Assembly: GCA_947034895.1 (NCBI GenBank)
Contig: OX344761.1
Span: 92,455,447-92,519,446 of the forward strand
Direction: 5' to 3'
From: Rhytidiadelphus loreus
Lineage: Eukaryota; Streptophyta; Bryopsida; Hypnales; Hylocomiaceae
Length of the DNA: 64,000 bases
A model generated the notes under the pieces. That model had not been told where the DNA came from, made no database searches, and saw only the letters and a program-made list of their open reading frames with translations. This document shows, piece after piece, positions 37,696 to 49,003 of this stretch (positions are counted from its first letter, which is position 1; each line of letters starts with the position of its first letter). A program made the translations under genes and the position numbers.

Positions 37696-38653
37696 TAAGG
37701 TAAACCAGCCTATGATAGGCAGAATGGCTGGTTTGCCATGATTTCGTTTTTGAAAAAAATTAAATTTTTTACCAGTAAAAGATAAGCATGTGGATTGCAA
37801 AGAGCAATTGAAATTTTATTTTTTGGACAAAAAATGAATTTTTTATGAATTTTTGAAGCGTGCAGCCCAATTGACCTAAAACAGCTTGTAGACTACCCCA
37901 AGATCCCTATAGCATGTATCCATAATGGCCATGTGACCACCTATAACAGTCTCAAAATTCCCTGACATGGTCACAGTTTTCCCTAACATGGTCATAACAT
38001 AAAGGAATGTAAAACTTAGTTCTTGTAAGGTAGTATGCTCTAAAAGTGCTCCCCTTCTTCAAACTGCTCCTATTTTGGGGTGAAAAATGGAAACTAGGTG
38101 ATCCTTAAGTGGACCATTGCAACAATTGAATGCATCAAGAAAAAATTATTTTTCTATTGCAAGAGCCAATCACTGCCTTTGATTTCTGCACATCTATTTA
38201 CAAACTGCAAGAGAACAGATTTTGGGAGACCTATGGTCACAAATAGGTGCCTATGCCCTGAATCTTTGAAAATTTATAAGTAATTCAAAAATACTTGGAA
38301 AAATACAAAACCACTTGTGTTAGTTTCCACATCCATTTCTCTTTCTCTGAAAAATGATCTAAAAATAATTCTGTCCACTTCAACCTATGAAAAAGGCGGA
38401 CCAGCTCTTAAATGGTCACTTTTAGAGCATACTACCTTAATGATTTTACACTAGAAAAATAGGTGGTCTTAAGACAGTCACTAATAACTCTATCTCCATC
38501 ACCCAAGGCATTGATTTCGGCCACTAACCAACCTAATAAACTCTTCATCTCATTTATTAATAAAAATCTGTCATAAATTGATGTAAGATTGTCATGAGCG
38601 ATTTTCTAGATGTCTGCATTACGCGATTTGCCTGTATAGTCTAGTTTACCTTA
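37696..38653. mobile_element. TAAGGTAAACCAGCC-ended element, ~958 bp
   Basis: Ends TAAGGTAAACCAGCCTATGA and, in reverse, TAAGGTAAACTAGACTATAC. Internal landmarks (AGCTTGTAGACTACCCCAAG, AAAATGAATTTTTTATGAAT) recur inverted in the element at 47584. A second TAAGGTA-ended element is nested within it. Confidence 0.75.
38026..38439. mobile_element. Nested TAAGGTAGTATGC-ended MITE, 414 bp
   Basis: Inverted ends TAAGGTAGTATGCTCTAAAA match for 23 bases without mismatch. It lies inside the element at 37696. A related member with diverged ends is at 45976. Confidence 0.85.
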
Positions 38654-39798
38654 TAGTTTCTACTTCAATCTGAAATTTTGAAAAACTCCTAAAATTCAAT
38701 GTTTTATTAGAAATTGAACTTTGAACCTTTCACTATGGAGTGCTAATTTTCTAAATTTTTAATGACACAATAAATTTTTGCACCATGATGTTCTACACTA
38801 TAATTTACACATGTGGAGAAATTTTCAGATTTTTTAAGCATATATTGTGTTTGATGTGAATTTTTTTCACTTTTTATTCAAAAATTCCCAGTAATTTCAA
38901 ATTTTCACAAAAGAATCTGGAACTTTTCAGTCACATAGAAGACATGTGACTTAATCTCTGGAATCTAAAAAACTAAAAATCCCATTCAGTTGCAATGGCA
39001 AAATGAAGCATCCTGGGCAGAGGACTTTGATGCTTGCCCACAAGGTCATAGACTCCGGGGTTTCAGGGTTAAAACGGTTCTCAATGTCTGTGAGAGTGTT
39101 CGGCACCAGGTGGGATTTCGCACCTTCACGATTAGTATCCACTGAATCAATATCTGCACAGCTCTTCAACTGCAGAAAGCTTCATACAGCTGATGAAGGA
39201 GAGCGTGTGTCCATAGTATAAAGCACTAGAACATTTTCTGCTCATCCAGCAGAGTTTGAAAGCATTGTACACCCACGAAAGGAGGCACTACTAAACAGAT
39301 AGTGTCTCTCTTTCGAACAAAAGCAGACTGACAACTTCACTTTAACGACAATTGCGTACCAGTCTACTAGGCCAAGCTGTACCGAAACATAATATTGACG
39401 ACCTCAGCAAACTCAGAGCTCGTCCTATGTCATCTGGAAGAAACAATAATCCCAACAATTGTCAGACCACTAAGTGAATGCCATGACCATATCATTTAGC
39501 CCATGTCCTTCTAGTTAGTGTTTGAACAAAAGAGTGATTAAGCTAGTTTTGACGACTCGTTTTCAGCATTTTATTCAATTTGGCAGCATGGAAGTTTGTG
39601 AAGAGAACAATGCACACTTACGTTTTTGTGATAACCCTCATTCGAAACTTGAATCAAATGAACCCCGAGAGGTTACACTTTCAAACGAAGAGATGAAGTT
39701 TGCGAATTGAAAATGGGAATGATAGTTCTCCTAGCTCTTCACTGAGAGCGTGCAATCCTCCGAGTTCGGGCAAGGCTCTTAGCATGCGTTTCCCAATT
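38654..39798. other. Spacer and 3' flank of the PPR gene
   Basis: AT-rich to about 38.95 kb, then balanced composition up to the PPR stop. The latter may be its 3' UTR or a former coding tail. ORFs at 38951-39221 show no motif. Confidence 0.4.
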
Positions 39799-41193
39799 TC
39801 ACACAGCACCCAACCGGCTACATGCATCAACAACCGTGTTCCTGGTGATTTCATTTGGCTGCACACCTTCTCTTTGCATTTGCTCGTACAAATCCAGCGC
39901 CTCCTCAGCACGACCATTGAGAACATAGCTCGAAATAAGCGCAGTCCACGAGATTACATTCTTCCTGGGAAGATTGTCAAACACATTTCGTGCATCTTCT
40001 AAACTGCGGCATTTGCTATACATTTTGATGAGAGACGTGCCCACTTTCTCATCTGTGTCATACCCTGCAAGCTTAATCTGGTCGTGTAACCATTTGCCCT
40101 TCTGTAAAAACTCAGGCCTCGTACATGCCTTGAGCAAAGCCAGAAAAGTCATCTTGTTGGGATGCATGCCGGCTTTCCGCATGGCTTCAAACCGTTCGAA
40201 AGCTTCCTCACCGTGACCTGCCTGAGCATATCCGGCAATCATAGTCGTCCATAGACCGACGTCTTTTCTTGGAAGTTTATCGAACACTCGACGGGCATCC
40301 ACCAGACTTCCACATTTGCTATACATTCGGACAATGGCCGTCTGTATGCGAACGCTGAGTTCAAGACCCGACTCGATGATCCCCTTGTGAAGACGTTGGC
40401 CCTCATCCAAGTGCGATGGTTCATTGCACGACTTGAGGATGCTCAGAAAAGTGGCCATGTCTGGTTGGATTCCCTCAATCCTCATAACCCTAAACGTTTC
40501 TAAGGCCCGTTCGCGAAGACCGGTCTGACAGTAGCCCTCAATCAAGGCATTCCATACAATGAGGTCCCGGTTCGGGATTCCAGTAAAAACACGATGCGCA
40601 TCTTGTGGACTGCTACATCGAAAATACATGCAAATGAGAGCGGTCCCGACACGCACATCCGACTCCAAACGCTGTTTGAAAATGAGATCGTGCACGCGCT
40701 TCCCACCTTCAAGATCATTAGGGCCAGCAAAAGCTTTCAACAGGCTCAAGAAGGTGATCCGGTTAGGTCGCAGGTGCTCATCCTGCATCCGGAAGAAAAG
40801 CGAAAAAGCTTCCCGAGGGCGCCCTTGTTGCGCGAACCTTGAAATCGCGGCATTACACGAAATCAAGTTCCAAGTACTAATTCTAGGTCCCCCTACTTCC
40901 TCTCTTCTATCACGAACCGCGTTCGTACTGCTGTGAACGCTGTGATGCCTCAAACTACTCAACCTGCTACCGACACCCTTGGAAAAAGTACTAAAATAGC
41001 CATCATCCAAAGTTTCGATCCCCGAGACATGTCTAACACAGAGCATCCTCCCAATCCCGCCCTCTCCATTCTGAAGAAATGCATTGAACCAACCTCGAGT
41101 CGCTGGAGAGAACGCAAAATTCCACTGAAAACGGTCATCGAAATTTGTCCATGAACTTCCAAAGCGCCCCACAAGAAATCGCAACTTGCGCAT
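39799..41193 (-). CDS. PLS-class pentatricopeptide repeat protein, apparently truncated
   Basis: Intronless minus-strand ORF of 464 aa from the first in-frame ATG at 41193; the N-terminus (MRKLRFLVGRFGSSW) is basic and could be an organelle presequence. From about residue 110 onward there are PPR repeats in P-L-S order. Landmarks: LISCNAAISRFAQQGRPREA, VGTALICMYFRCSSPQDAHR, IVWNALIEGYCQTGLRERAL, MYSKCGSLVDARRVFDKLPR, LWTTMIAGYAQAGHGEEAFE and MYSKCRSLEDARNVFDNLPR. Such proteins bind organelle transcripts for editing or processing. The ORF stops at DACSRLGAV in the middle of a repeat, with no E or DYW domain. The adjacent frame continues EIGKRMLRALPELGGLHAL to 39681, suggesting a one-base frameshift. 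May be a functional short protein or a young pseudogene. Confidence 0.85.
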   Translation of the reverse strand: MRKLRFLVGRFGSSWTNFDDRFQWNFAFSPATRGWFNAFLQNGEGGIGRMLCVRHVSGIETLDDGYFSTFSKGVGSRLSSLRHHSVHSSTNAVRDRREEVGGPRISTWNLISCNAAISRFAQQGRPREAFSLFFRMQDEHLRPNRITFLSLLKAFAGPNDLEGGKRVHDLIFKQRLESDVRVGTALICMYFRCSSPQDAHRVFTGIPNRDLIVWNALIEGYCQTGLRERALETFRVMRIEGIQPDMATFLSILKSCNEPSHLDEGQRLHKGIIESGLELSVRIQTAIVRMYSKCGSLVDARRVFDKLPRKDVGLWTTMIAGYAQAGHGEEAFERFEAMRKAGMHPNKMTFLALLKACTRPEFLQKGKWLHDQIKLAGYDTDEKVGTSLIKMYSKCRSLEDARNVFDNLPRKNVISWTALISSYVLNGRAEEALDLYEQMQREGVQPNEITRNTVVDACSRLGAV

Positions 41194-41328
41194 TGCGTAC
41201 AGACTACTCGCACAACTCACAACAACAACGTCGTCGTCAACAATTCGCAACAGTCGAGGGGAGCAAACGAAGCGAATCCGAAACCCTCATTCAGGGCTAC
41301 ACCGCAATTGTAACTGCTTGGTGATGCT

Positions 41329-41530
41329 TTAACCCCTAAATGCCCAAGGCCTGTTTTGAACTTCTTGGAATTTGAACAAAATGCCAACATTTTGATAAGT
41401 TGTATCAATTTTTTTTGAATTGTAACCGTACAAAATCAAACTAGAAAACACAACAATATCACTTTTGACCATGAAGGTGTTAAAATTCACAAGTCAAATC
41501 TAAAAGGTTGGTGACCAAAAAATTATGAGG
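41329..41530 (+). mobile_element. Truncated TTAA-bordered end beside the PPR gene
   Basis: TTAACCCCTAAATGCCCAAGGCC at 41329 is a family terminus. About 200 bases of AT-rich sequence follow until a complete element begins at 41531, so this is an older copy cut or interrupted by the newer one. Confidence 0.55.
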
Positions 41531-42473
41531 TTAACCCCTAAAGGACCATTGTCCCTTCGGGGGACAAATGCGTTTTTGGGTAGGTACCTACGGGCTGAAA
41601 TTTTCTCCTTATTTTTTGAATTTATTTTTGGAAGTAGAAAAGTTGATTGGCTTCGTGGAAATATAATTTTTTTCAAAATCGGTGCCCAGGAACAATAGTT
41701 ATGACCAAATAAGCTCAAACGAGGGGACGGCGGGCAGCTTGGGCAGCCAAAAAAAAATGGACAAAAATTTTAATTTTAATTTTAATATTATTTTTTCTCA
41801 TAGATTATATTTTTGTCTATTTAAAAAGCTTTGATTCATTTCATTTGGATATGTTATGAAAAAGTTATGGACATTTTTGTTTTTCGGGAAGTTAGAGAGC
41901 ATCTTCTTGAAAAAAATAACTTGTAGGATTCATTTCTGAATGCAATTTTTCAAAATTTTCAATTTTTTTTTTTGCATGGTCTGATTTACTTGCTAGAACC
42001 AATCTCACCATTGGGATTAGTGCATTTTAATTCCATCTAAAATATATGAATATTTTTAGATTTTCCTTCTATCTCATACCTATTTCTACTTAACAATTTT
42101 TTTAAGAATGATAATTTTTTTTTTTTTAATTTTTAATTTTTACCTAGACTCTCAACTCAATTCTCCACTATAAAGATTTAAAACTCAAAACTCTGTAGTG
42201 CAAAAATTTTAAGTTAAAAATGTTCAAAGTCAAAAAATCTAGTCTCACAATGTGCTGAAAAACTTGTTTTTTCCACTTTAAATGTAGATATCTTGCACTC
42301 TGAGCGATCAAAAATTTGGAAATTTTTTCCACACACTCTCATACTAGTTAGGTGTAAGATCCTAAGGTTAGATATGGAAGAAAAAAAATTCAATTTTTTT
42401 TACTCCTTGCTATAGGTATGGCAATTTTGAGTGTTTTCTGGCAGAAAAAAGGCCTTGGTCCTTTAGGGGTTAA
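41531..42473 (+). mobile_element. TTAA-bordered element, copy B (943 bp, complete)
   Basis: Left end TTAACCCCTAAAGGACCATT; right end in reverse TTAACCCCTAAAGGACCAAG: at least 17 terminal bases match exactly. The left end is followed by GTCCCTTCGGGG, making a 12-base hairpin with a four-base loop. Interior: GGTACCTACGGGCTGAAA, GTGCCCAGGAACAA, then A/T-rich tracts. No transposase ORF. TTAA sits immediately outside both termini. Confidence 0.85.
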
Positions 42474-43878
42474 AGAACCTAACATGTATAACCCCAATCA
42501 ATTTATAGCTTCTCAAAATCTATTCCATAGTTTTGCAAACACCAAATTTGGGTGCCTCAAGCATTTAGGGCTTAACTGGAGAGAGCTTTACTTGGTTGTC
42601 AAACTAAAAGCAACCAAAATGTTCAAGTTCAATTTTAACCCCTAGAAAACTATCAAGAGTTTACTTTGGGTTTTTTGAAAACTCGAATACACTCTATTCA
42701 CTTTACAATTTGGAATTTTTGCATAGATTTTTTAGAGTGGACACTAATCATCCTAATCTGCATGTGAAGCTTTGTTTAAGGTCATTGTGATAAATCCCGT
42801 GATAAATATTGCAAAAGTTGGAATGTTCTTATTTATTTGAATGTTAAACCAAATAGCTAAATTATGTATTTTTAAATATTAATTAATTTTTTTGGATTGT
42901 ATAGATCGGTACCTACTCTTGTACTTATTCAAAAAATTTGAACCATTCAATTTCGAATAATGAGGTGAAAGTTATGAAGAGTTTTGTTTTGCAAACAATG
43001 AAGGTAGAAAAAACATATGAAGTCATTTTTGGAACTCAATTTTGGCAATTTTTCAAATAAAAATAGAAAAAAGTATTCCAATTATATACCCATAGTTTTT
43101 TTAGTAGTTTGGGCAACCTTCCAGCCTAATAATTAATTAAAGTGCAAAAAATAGTTAGGCTCTCAAAAAAATAATATATTAAAATTAGATACTTTTAAAA
43201 TATAATTAAAATAAGTTAGGCATTGGTCCAAGTTGTTATTACAATTTTTGGATGGTTGTTGCTACTTTCATCTAAGGTGGCTACATTCACCTAAACCTTT
43301 ATCTTGACCTCCCGACCCTATATGATAAGGTTTTGTTAAGTGTCAAGGATTGTTGCATGCGAGAAATATGTTCTTTTATGAGAGATTGTGCTTTAGAATG
43401 GTCAAAATGGCAAGGCTAAAAACTTTGCAATGTATGTTTACAAACGAAAGAGATGTAAGATTGTACAGAGTGAGTTGGATTTCTATGAATTAGGCAATCC
43501 TTTAATATAAATATATTATTTTTGGACAAACTAGGTCAATAATTTCCCAAAAGTTAGTCACCCTTTCAATTTTATTTTATTTTGTTGTTGTTAGGAAGCT
43601 ACAATACTAGAACATTCTCACCATTGGAGTTTAAAGTTATTAGCAATTTAGTTATTTTTTTCATCAAGTACCACTTGCCACTTTATAATTTTTTTAAAGA
43701 TGAATATGAAAGTTTTTCTAGTTAAATTTTTTACATGCATTTTTAAAGTATTTTCCAATATAATGACTAAATTGTATAATTTCTCAATATAATAATGTAT
43801 TTATTCTAAAAATGTTAAAAGACAAAACTTCACCTTTAGAAAGGACTAGAAAAAGCGACTATATGAAGTTTAGGCACA
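42474..43878. other. AT-rich spacer between the inverted element copies
   Basis: Contains another outward family terminus (TTAACCCCTAGAAAAC at about 42636) and, around 42890-43010, sequence like 10895-10970 in subfamily copy A2. No gene visible. Confidence 0.45.
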
Positions 43879-44806
43879 TTAATTCCTAAAGGACCAAGGC
43901 CTTTTTTTCTGCCCCAAAACACTCAAAACTGCCATTTCTATAGCAAAAAGTTAAAAAAATTGAAAATTGTTTTTTTTCCACATATAATTGTAGGATATTA
44001 CACCTCACTAGTATGGGAATGTGTGAAAAAAATTTCAAACTTTTTGGCTGCATAGATTGCAAGATATTTGTGTTTAAAGTGAAAAAACAAGTTTTTCAGC
44101 ACATTGCGAGACTAAATTTTTTTGACTTTGAACATTTTTAACTTAAATTTTTTGCACTACTAAGTTTTGAGCTTTAAATCTTTATAGTAAATAATTGAGT
44201 TGAGAATTTAGTGTAAATAAATAAATTCAAAAAAACTTAATTTTCATTCTTACGAAAATTGTTAAGTAGAAGTAGGTATGGGATAGAAGGAAAATCTAAA
44301 ATATTAATATCTTTTAGATGGAATTAAAATGCACTAATCCCAATGGTAAGATTGTTCTAGCATAAAAACTAAACCATGTGAAACTTTTATTTTTTTAAAT
44401 TGCAAAAACTGCATTCAAAAGTGAATACTACAAGTTATTTTTTTCAAGAAGATGCTCTAATTACCCAAAAAACAAGATTGTTCATAACTTTCCCATAACA
44501 AATCCAATTGGAATTAATCAAAGCTTTACACGTAGACAAAAATATAATCTACAAGGGAAAAAAAATTCAATTTTTTTTTTAAATTCAATTTTTTTTTTGT
44601 TGCCCCTCATCCCTTGTTTTGAGCTTATTTGGATATAACTTTTGTTCCCGAGCACTGATTGAAAAATAAATTATATTCCCATGAAATTTATCAACTTTTC
44701 TATCTTTAAAAAAAGTTTAAGAAAACTAGGGAAAAATTTCAGCCCGTAGGTACATGCCCGAAATCCCATTTGTCCCCTGAAAGGACAATGGTCCTTTAGG
44801 GGTTAA
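43879..44806 (-). mobile_element. TTAA-bordered element, copy C (928 bp, inverted)
   Basis: Inverted relative to copy B. Left end TTAATTCCTAAAGGACCAAG, right end in reverse TTAACCCCTAAAGGACCATT. The hairpin end lies at 44774-44802 (CCCCTGAAAGGAC, short loop, GTCCTTTAGGGG). Shared landmarks: CAGCCCGTAGGTAC, TTGTTCCCGAGCACTGATTG. No ORF. TTAA at both borders. Confidence 0.85.
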
Positions 44807-45975
44807 ACTTACAATTGGTGGGGATTCTTATTCTAAAATTTCAAGTAGAATATTCCCAAACAAGTTAACTAAAGGATCCTACAATTGGATTTGTTAGAGA
44901 ATAAATATAAATGAAATTTTTAGCTTTGCTTTGGATACAAGTAGTTTGAAGTAGTTTGGGCCTCAAAACACTGTAGTAGTTTAGGGATTAAAAATAGCTC
45001 TCTAGAAGTTAGAAACTTGCTTCTTCTAATTTTCACAAGCCTCTCCTTTAAATTTGACTATTCAACAATGATGATTATCTTTTTGCAACTATTTCACACT
45101 TCCATGTAGAATTATGGGGTTTGAATTTTGAAAATAACCAAATTTTTTAAGAATATTCATCGCCGTACTCTGATTGGTTTTCCTTTGAGGGCATTAAAAC
45201 TAGATTTTGAACTTCCCATTCAAAAGTTAGTTCTAACATCTACTCTAACATATGCTTTGACACCTACTAATGATAACAATAGCAAAAGATAAATATATCC
45301 AAAATCATTAGGTGAGAATTGGGGCCTCCAAAAGACCATTTCAGACTTGTTCCCTTCATTGTTCCCCCATAGTGAAGGAACAGTCATTTGTTAGATTTTT
45401 TTAAAATAAAAATATATATATATATATTTTTTTTTTCCAGAAATGAGGTGGCAGCCTCTTGGCCATGTAGGACTGTTGCGGTGTCACATCAATACTTACA
45501 TTCATTGGTTATCATTGCATGATAACTCACGGTCTTCTAGATGCCCCAAATCTCACCTAATGTCAAGATGACACCCAAAACAAACACTATGTTTATGTCC
45601 CTCAATGTAGCATTAAACTAAGAATACTACCTTTAAGAGAGTCGATATCCACTATTTGAATTATGTTCCCAGTTCCGTTCCCCCCTCCGTTCTCCCGGGC
45701 CCCATCAAACGCGGATGCCAGATGTTTTTTTTTTGAAAAAAAAAAAATCTAAAGTTCTTAAAATGAAAAACAAAGTTTATTTTTAAAATTTAAATTTTTT
45801 AAAACAACGTGGCAATTGCTCAGCCAAATCAGTAGAGCTCGCAAACGGCTAGTTTCGGCCAATTTCGGGGGGTTCCCCACTTGGGAACTCACGGCCCTTC
45901 CCAGTAGGGAAATCACATCTAATGGTTAATATTGATAGTTTTATGAGTTTGCTTGATTTTGGATATACTCACCCC
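44807..45975. other. Spacer holding CATTAG-type MITEs
   Basis: AT-rich with no gene. It contains the MITE at 45306-45562 and, at about 45660-45925, a GC-rich segment ending CACATCTAATGG with GGGAACTCACGGCCCTTCCC. The latter resembles one arm of the MITE at 23136; its other end was not found. Confidence 0.5.
45306..45562. mobile_element. CATTAGGTGAGA-ended MITE, 257 bp
   Basis: Inverted ends CATTAGGTGAGAATTGGGGC and, in reverse, CATTAGGTGAGATTTGGGGC, continuing with few mismatches through AAGACC (about 32 bases). Related by its CATTAG terminus to the MITE at 23136. No ORF. Confidence 0.8.
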
Positions 45976-46297
45976 TAAGGTAGGAGGTTCTTAAAGCGCA
46001 CAGGCTCCCACTTCTTCAAATGTACACTATCTATACATATTGCTTTTTCATAGCCTTCAACAATGTACACATTGTGTACATTTTAGGAGGTGGGTGATTT
46101 TAGAGCCCTATGCCATTTCAACTTCAAAATTTCATAACTAATTTTACAAAGCTCCAAAAAATATGAAATGTCTTGGGTTAGATGCCAATTCCAATTGTCT
46201 TTCAAGAAAAATTTACTGATAAATATTTCAAGAAGCTTCACCTCCCCAAAATCCAATTTCAGCTCTTAAATGGGCAATTTATGGACCTCGTACCTTA
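45976..46297. mobile_element. TAAGGTA-ended MITE, 322 bp
   Basis: Starts TAAGGTAGGAGGTTCTTAAA and ends with the reverse of TAAGGTACGAGGTCCATAAA. The interior CACTTCTTCAAATGTACA and CAGCTCTTAAATGGGCAA echo the nested MITE at 38026. No ORF. Confidence 0.7.
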
Positions 46298-47583
46298 AGT
46301 AAGAATGACCCCCAAACAGCAAAAGTGGTGACACTGGGTTACTGGCAAGTTCCCCACCTTTCTGAGGGTTAATTTTAACTAAATTTCTGGGGAAGTCTTT
46401 GCTTGTACTCCCGCTTGTACTTCAAGGCTTCAGCTCAGGCTAACTTACAGACATTCTCCAACTCCCCCAAACCCAGTTTCTGAAGCACACCTCATGTCTG
46501 TGAGTCTGACTCCATGGCCCGGAAAAACCGGTGGCTAGTTCAATGTTAGCGGGTGGAATTGGGAAAAAAAATCAGTTGCACTCTTTGATAACAAAGAATG
46601 TAAAACTAGAAGAAATTTGATAGGGTCAGAAATCAAGCAGTATAAGGAAAAAAATTGAAGGATATTTTAATCACCTCCTTCCAACACTTGATGGATTTCA
46701 GTTGCCATAAGATAGTATTTAGTGGATGATACCCGTGTGGGATGAGATATCTAGATGAGGTGGGTAGGGTACCAATCTTTAGAGAGGAGTTATTGACCTA
46801 GCTGGGTGAGGGCTTGGTTGTTGGAGTATTGAACTTGGGGTTATGATTTTGAGGAAGTCAACATCTCACTTAGTCTTGTTTCCCTCTTTGTGAAGATCAT
46901 ACAACAAATTAGAGCTAGATCAAAGCCTTTGCAACTTGCAACATTTAGTAAACTCGTCTAAAAGCTTCCAAGTCACTCCTTAGTAACAACACCCCAATGT
47001 TCAACATTGTAGAAAACATGATAGTCTAAAGTTAAGGATCGACAAGAACAATGCTTCACAATAGTCATCGACCTAATGCATTGTCCAAAATTGCTTGCCT
47101 TGTGTGAAATTGATGGCCATGAAGAGCAAAACATTAAGAAATGGCCTTGCTCAACAAATGTAGAAGAAGAAATTTAAAACAACAACAACAACAACATTTA
47201 ATTTGGACAATCAAAAATTGTGAAGAGCAATGAAGCCACATTGTTGGAACTTCAATATGCAGACCCTTGACATCCATTGGCTAAATTCAAAATGTGAATC
47301 CTAACCATGACTAAATATGCTTCAAAATCTCACCCAATATAGAAAGGACCCTTAGACTATGTCAAAACGAAGGATACAATATTAATTAGTACTTTAAGTT
47401 TGTAGAAAATTTTAGCAATTTAGCTCGTGTCAATTTGAGTTTGGAGGAAATTGGCCACTGAAAAATTGATACTGCAAAAAATTGATACTGCAAAAAATAC
47501 CGATAAAATATTGATTAAGTGGTAGATTTTGCAGTTGAGAGGATGCAACTGGTGTCCATTGAAGAAAACCTCCATTTACCTTA
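46298..47583. other. Spacer, no gene seen
   Basis: Mixed to AT-rich sequence with no ORF of note. Includes a short AAC trinucleotide run (about 47178-47196). Confidence 0.5.
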
Positions 47584-48130
47584 TAAGGTAAACCAGCCCA
47601 TGACAGGCAAACCACCCATGACAGACACCTACTGACCCCCCCATTACAGTCATTTATCAATCTATGAGAGACTTTTTCTGAAAAATGGGGTTAAGACTGC
47701 ATTGGGCTGATTTGTAGTTGTTATCAAAGCCTTGGGGTACAGTCATGAAGTTATTAGTAACTGTCATGGACACTTATACCAATCTAGTCTAAATTGGTAG
47801 TAAAAAATAGTTTTTTTATTTCTTAATGTCATGTCCATGTTAGAAAGTCTTGTAGCCATCTTAGAAAATGCTATGACTGTTTTAGGAGGGAAGATGACCA
47901 TCATGGAAACACTTTTTTGCTGATTTGGGGTAGTCTACAGGCTGTTTTCGGCTTACTGGACAGCACACTTCAAAAATTCACAAAAAATTCATATTTTGTC
48001 CAAAAATTAAAATTTCAGTTGCTTTCTTCATTTCTCACATGTGTCTTTGTATGAATTTTTTTTTTATTATTCTTGCTAATGGCAACAGACCACATCAGGC
48101 AATCTGCCTGTCCTGGGCTGGTTTACCTTA
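47584..48130. mobile_element. TAAGGTAAACCAGCC-ended element, 547 bp
   Basis: Inverted ends TAAGGTAAACCAGCCCATGA and TAAGGTAAACCAGCCCAGGA. The interior shares GGGGTAGTCTACAGGCTGTT with the element at 37696 in the opposite orientation. No ORF. Its right end abuts the GC-rich leader of the LRR-kinase gene. Confidence 0.85.
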
Positions 48131-49003
48131 CATGGTTTCAGGAAAAGAACTGGGACTGCTGACGTCTTCTGTGCTGATGCAGAGCCTCGGACACCCAAGT
48201 CTAAACCGAACCTCCATCCGATCCGGTGGCGCAACTTGACTTGCGTGTGTACTCCAACAGTCATTTACCGAGCCTATTACTGTCAGGTCCGTTCCCATCC
48301 GAGGCGCACTTTCCGACGCCATGAGTTGACAAACATCCCCCAACTTTATTGCACACAGTGCGACGTACCTCCGGACCCGAAGCATTAGGTTCGACTTTGG
48401 TTCGTATCAGCCTCGGCGATTGGTCTCGGGTTTCGGGGTTTGGTTCGCTCTCTAGCCTCGGGTCTTGGTTTCCTGGGGAAGGGCGGACCGAGAGAGAAGC
48501 TTTGTCGGTTTTTTGGACTCCGAAAGACGTGAATCGGGGCACGGTCCGCGACGGTTTGTGCTGTTGCGGGTCTGTTTTCGATCAGTTCCTGCTACTTGAC
48601 GTTTTTCTGTATTTAACGATACCGAGATTGCGTTATTTGGTGACGAAATCGGTCCTCTGTTGGTGTTTTGCTGAGCTTTTTCTTGAGTGCGGAGCAAGGC
48701 GGCGAAGTGGGCGTTGCGGATTTGGTGTTTGTTGTGTGCGTTTTGGTGGAGAGTTCATTGGAGGAATTGCCTCTTTGGTGTGGTTGTGAGATTTTTTCGT
48801 ATTGGAAATGTCGCCAAGCGATGCGGAGGGCCTCGGGGGGAGGGTTACTGTACTTATGGAGGTTTTGAGTACAGAAGTGGCGGGAGCTTGGAGTTTGAAA
48901 ATTCGCTAACGAGCGCCTGGATTGAGTGATTAGGCTAGAGTATGTGTTCTAATTGTTGGCGGCATTGAGTCGATGCGCGGTGCGACTGCGTGGTGTTGGA
49001 AGC
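48131..49003 (+). promoter_or_regulatory. Promoter / 5' leader of the LRR-EDR1 kinase gene
   Basis: GC-rich, CpG-containing stretch directly after a MITE and before the ATG at 49004. Open frames here lack conserved motifs and start at non-ATG codons. A long 5' UTR is likely, with several short upstream ATGs that could affect translation. Confidence 0.45.

Noticed and set aside
41194..41250. Extending the PPR start 19 codons upstream
   Set aside because: That extension starts at a TTG; the first ATG is at 41193 and begins a basic presequence-like stretch.
41531..42473. Reading the CCCTAAA in TTAA-element ends as interstitial telomere repeats
   Set aside because: Only one telomere-like unit occurs per end, always at a precise element border with matching inverted partners.
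48349..48789. 146-codon plus-strand open frame before the kinase gene
   Set aside because: It has no ATG at its start and no recognisable motif, and it lies in GC-rich leader where long open frames arise by chance.
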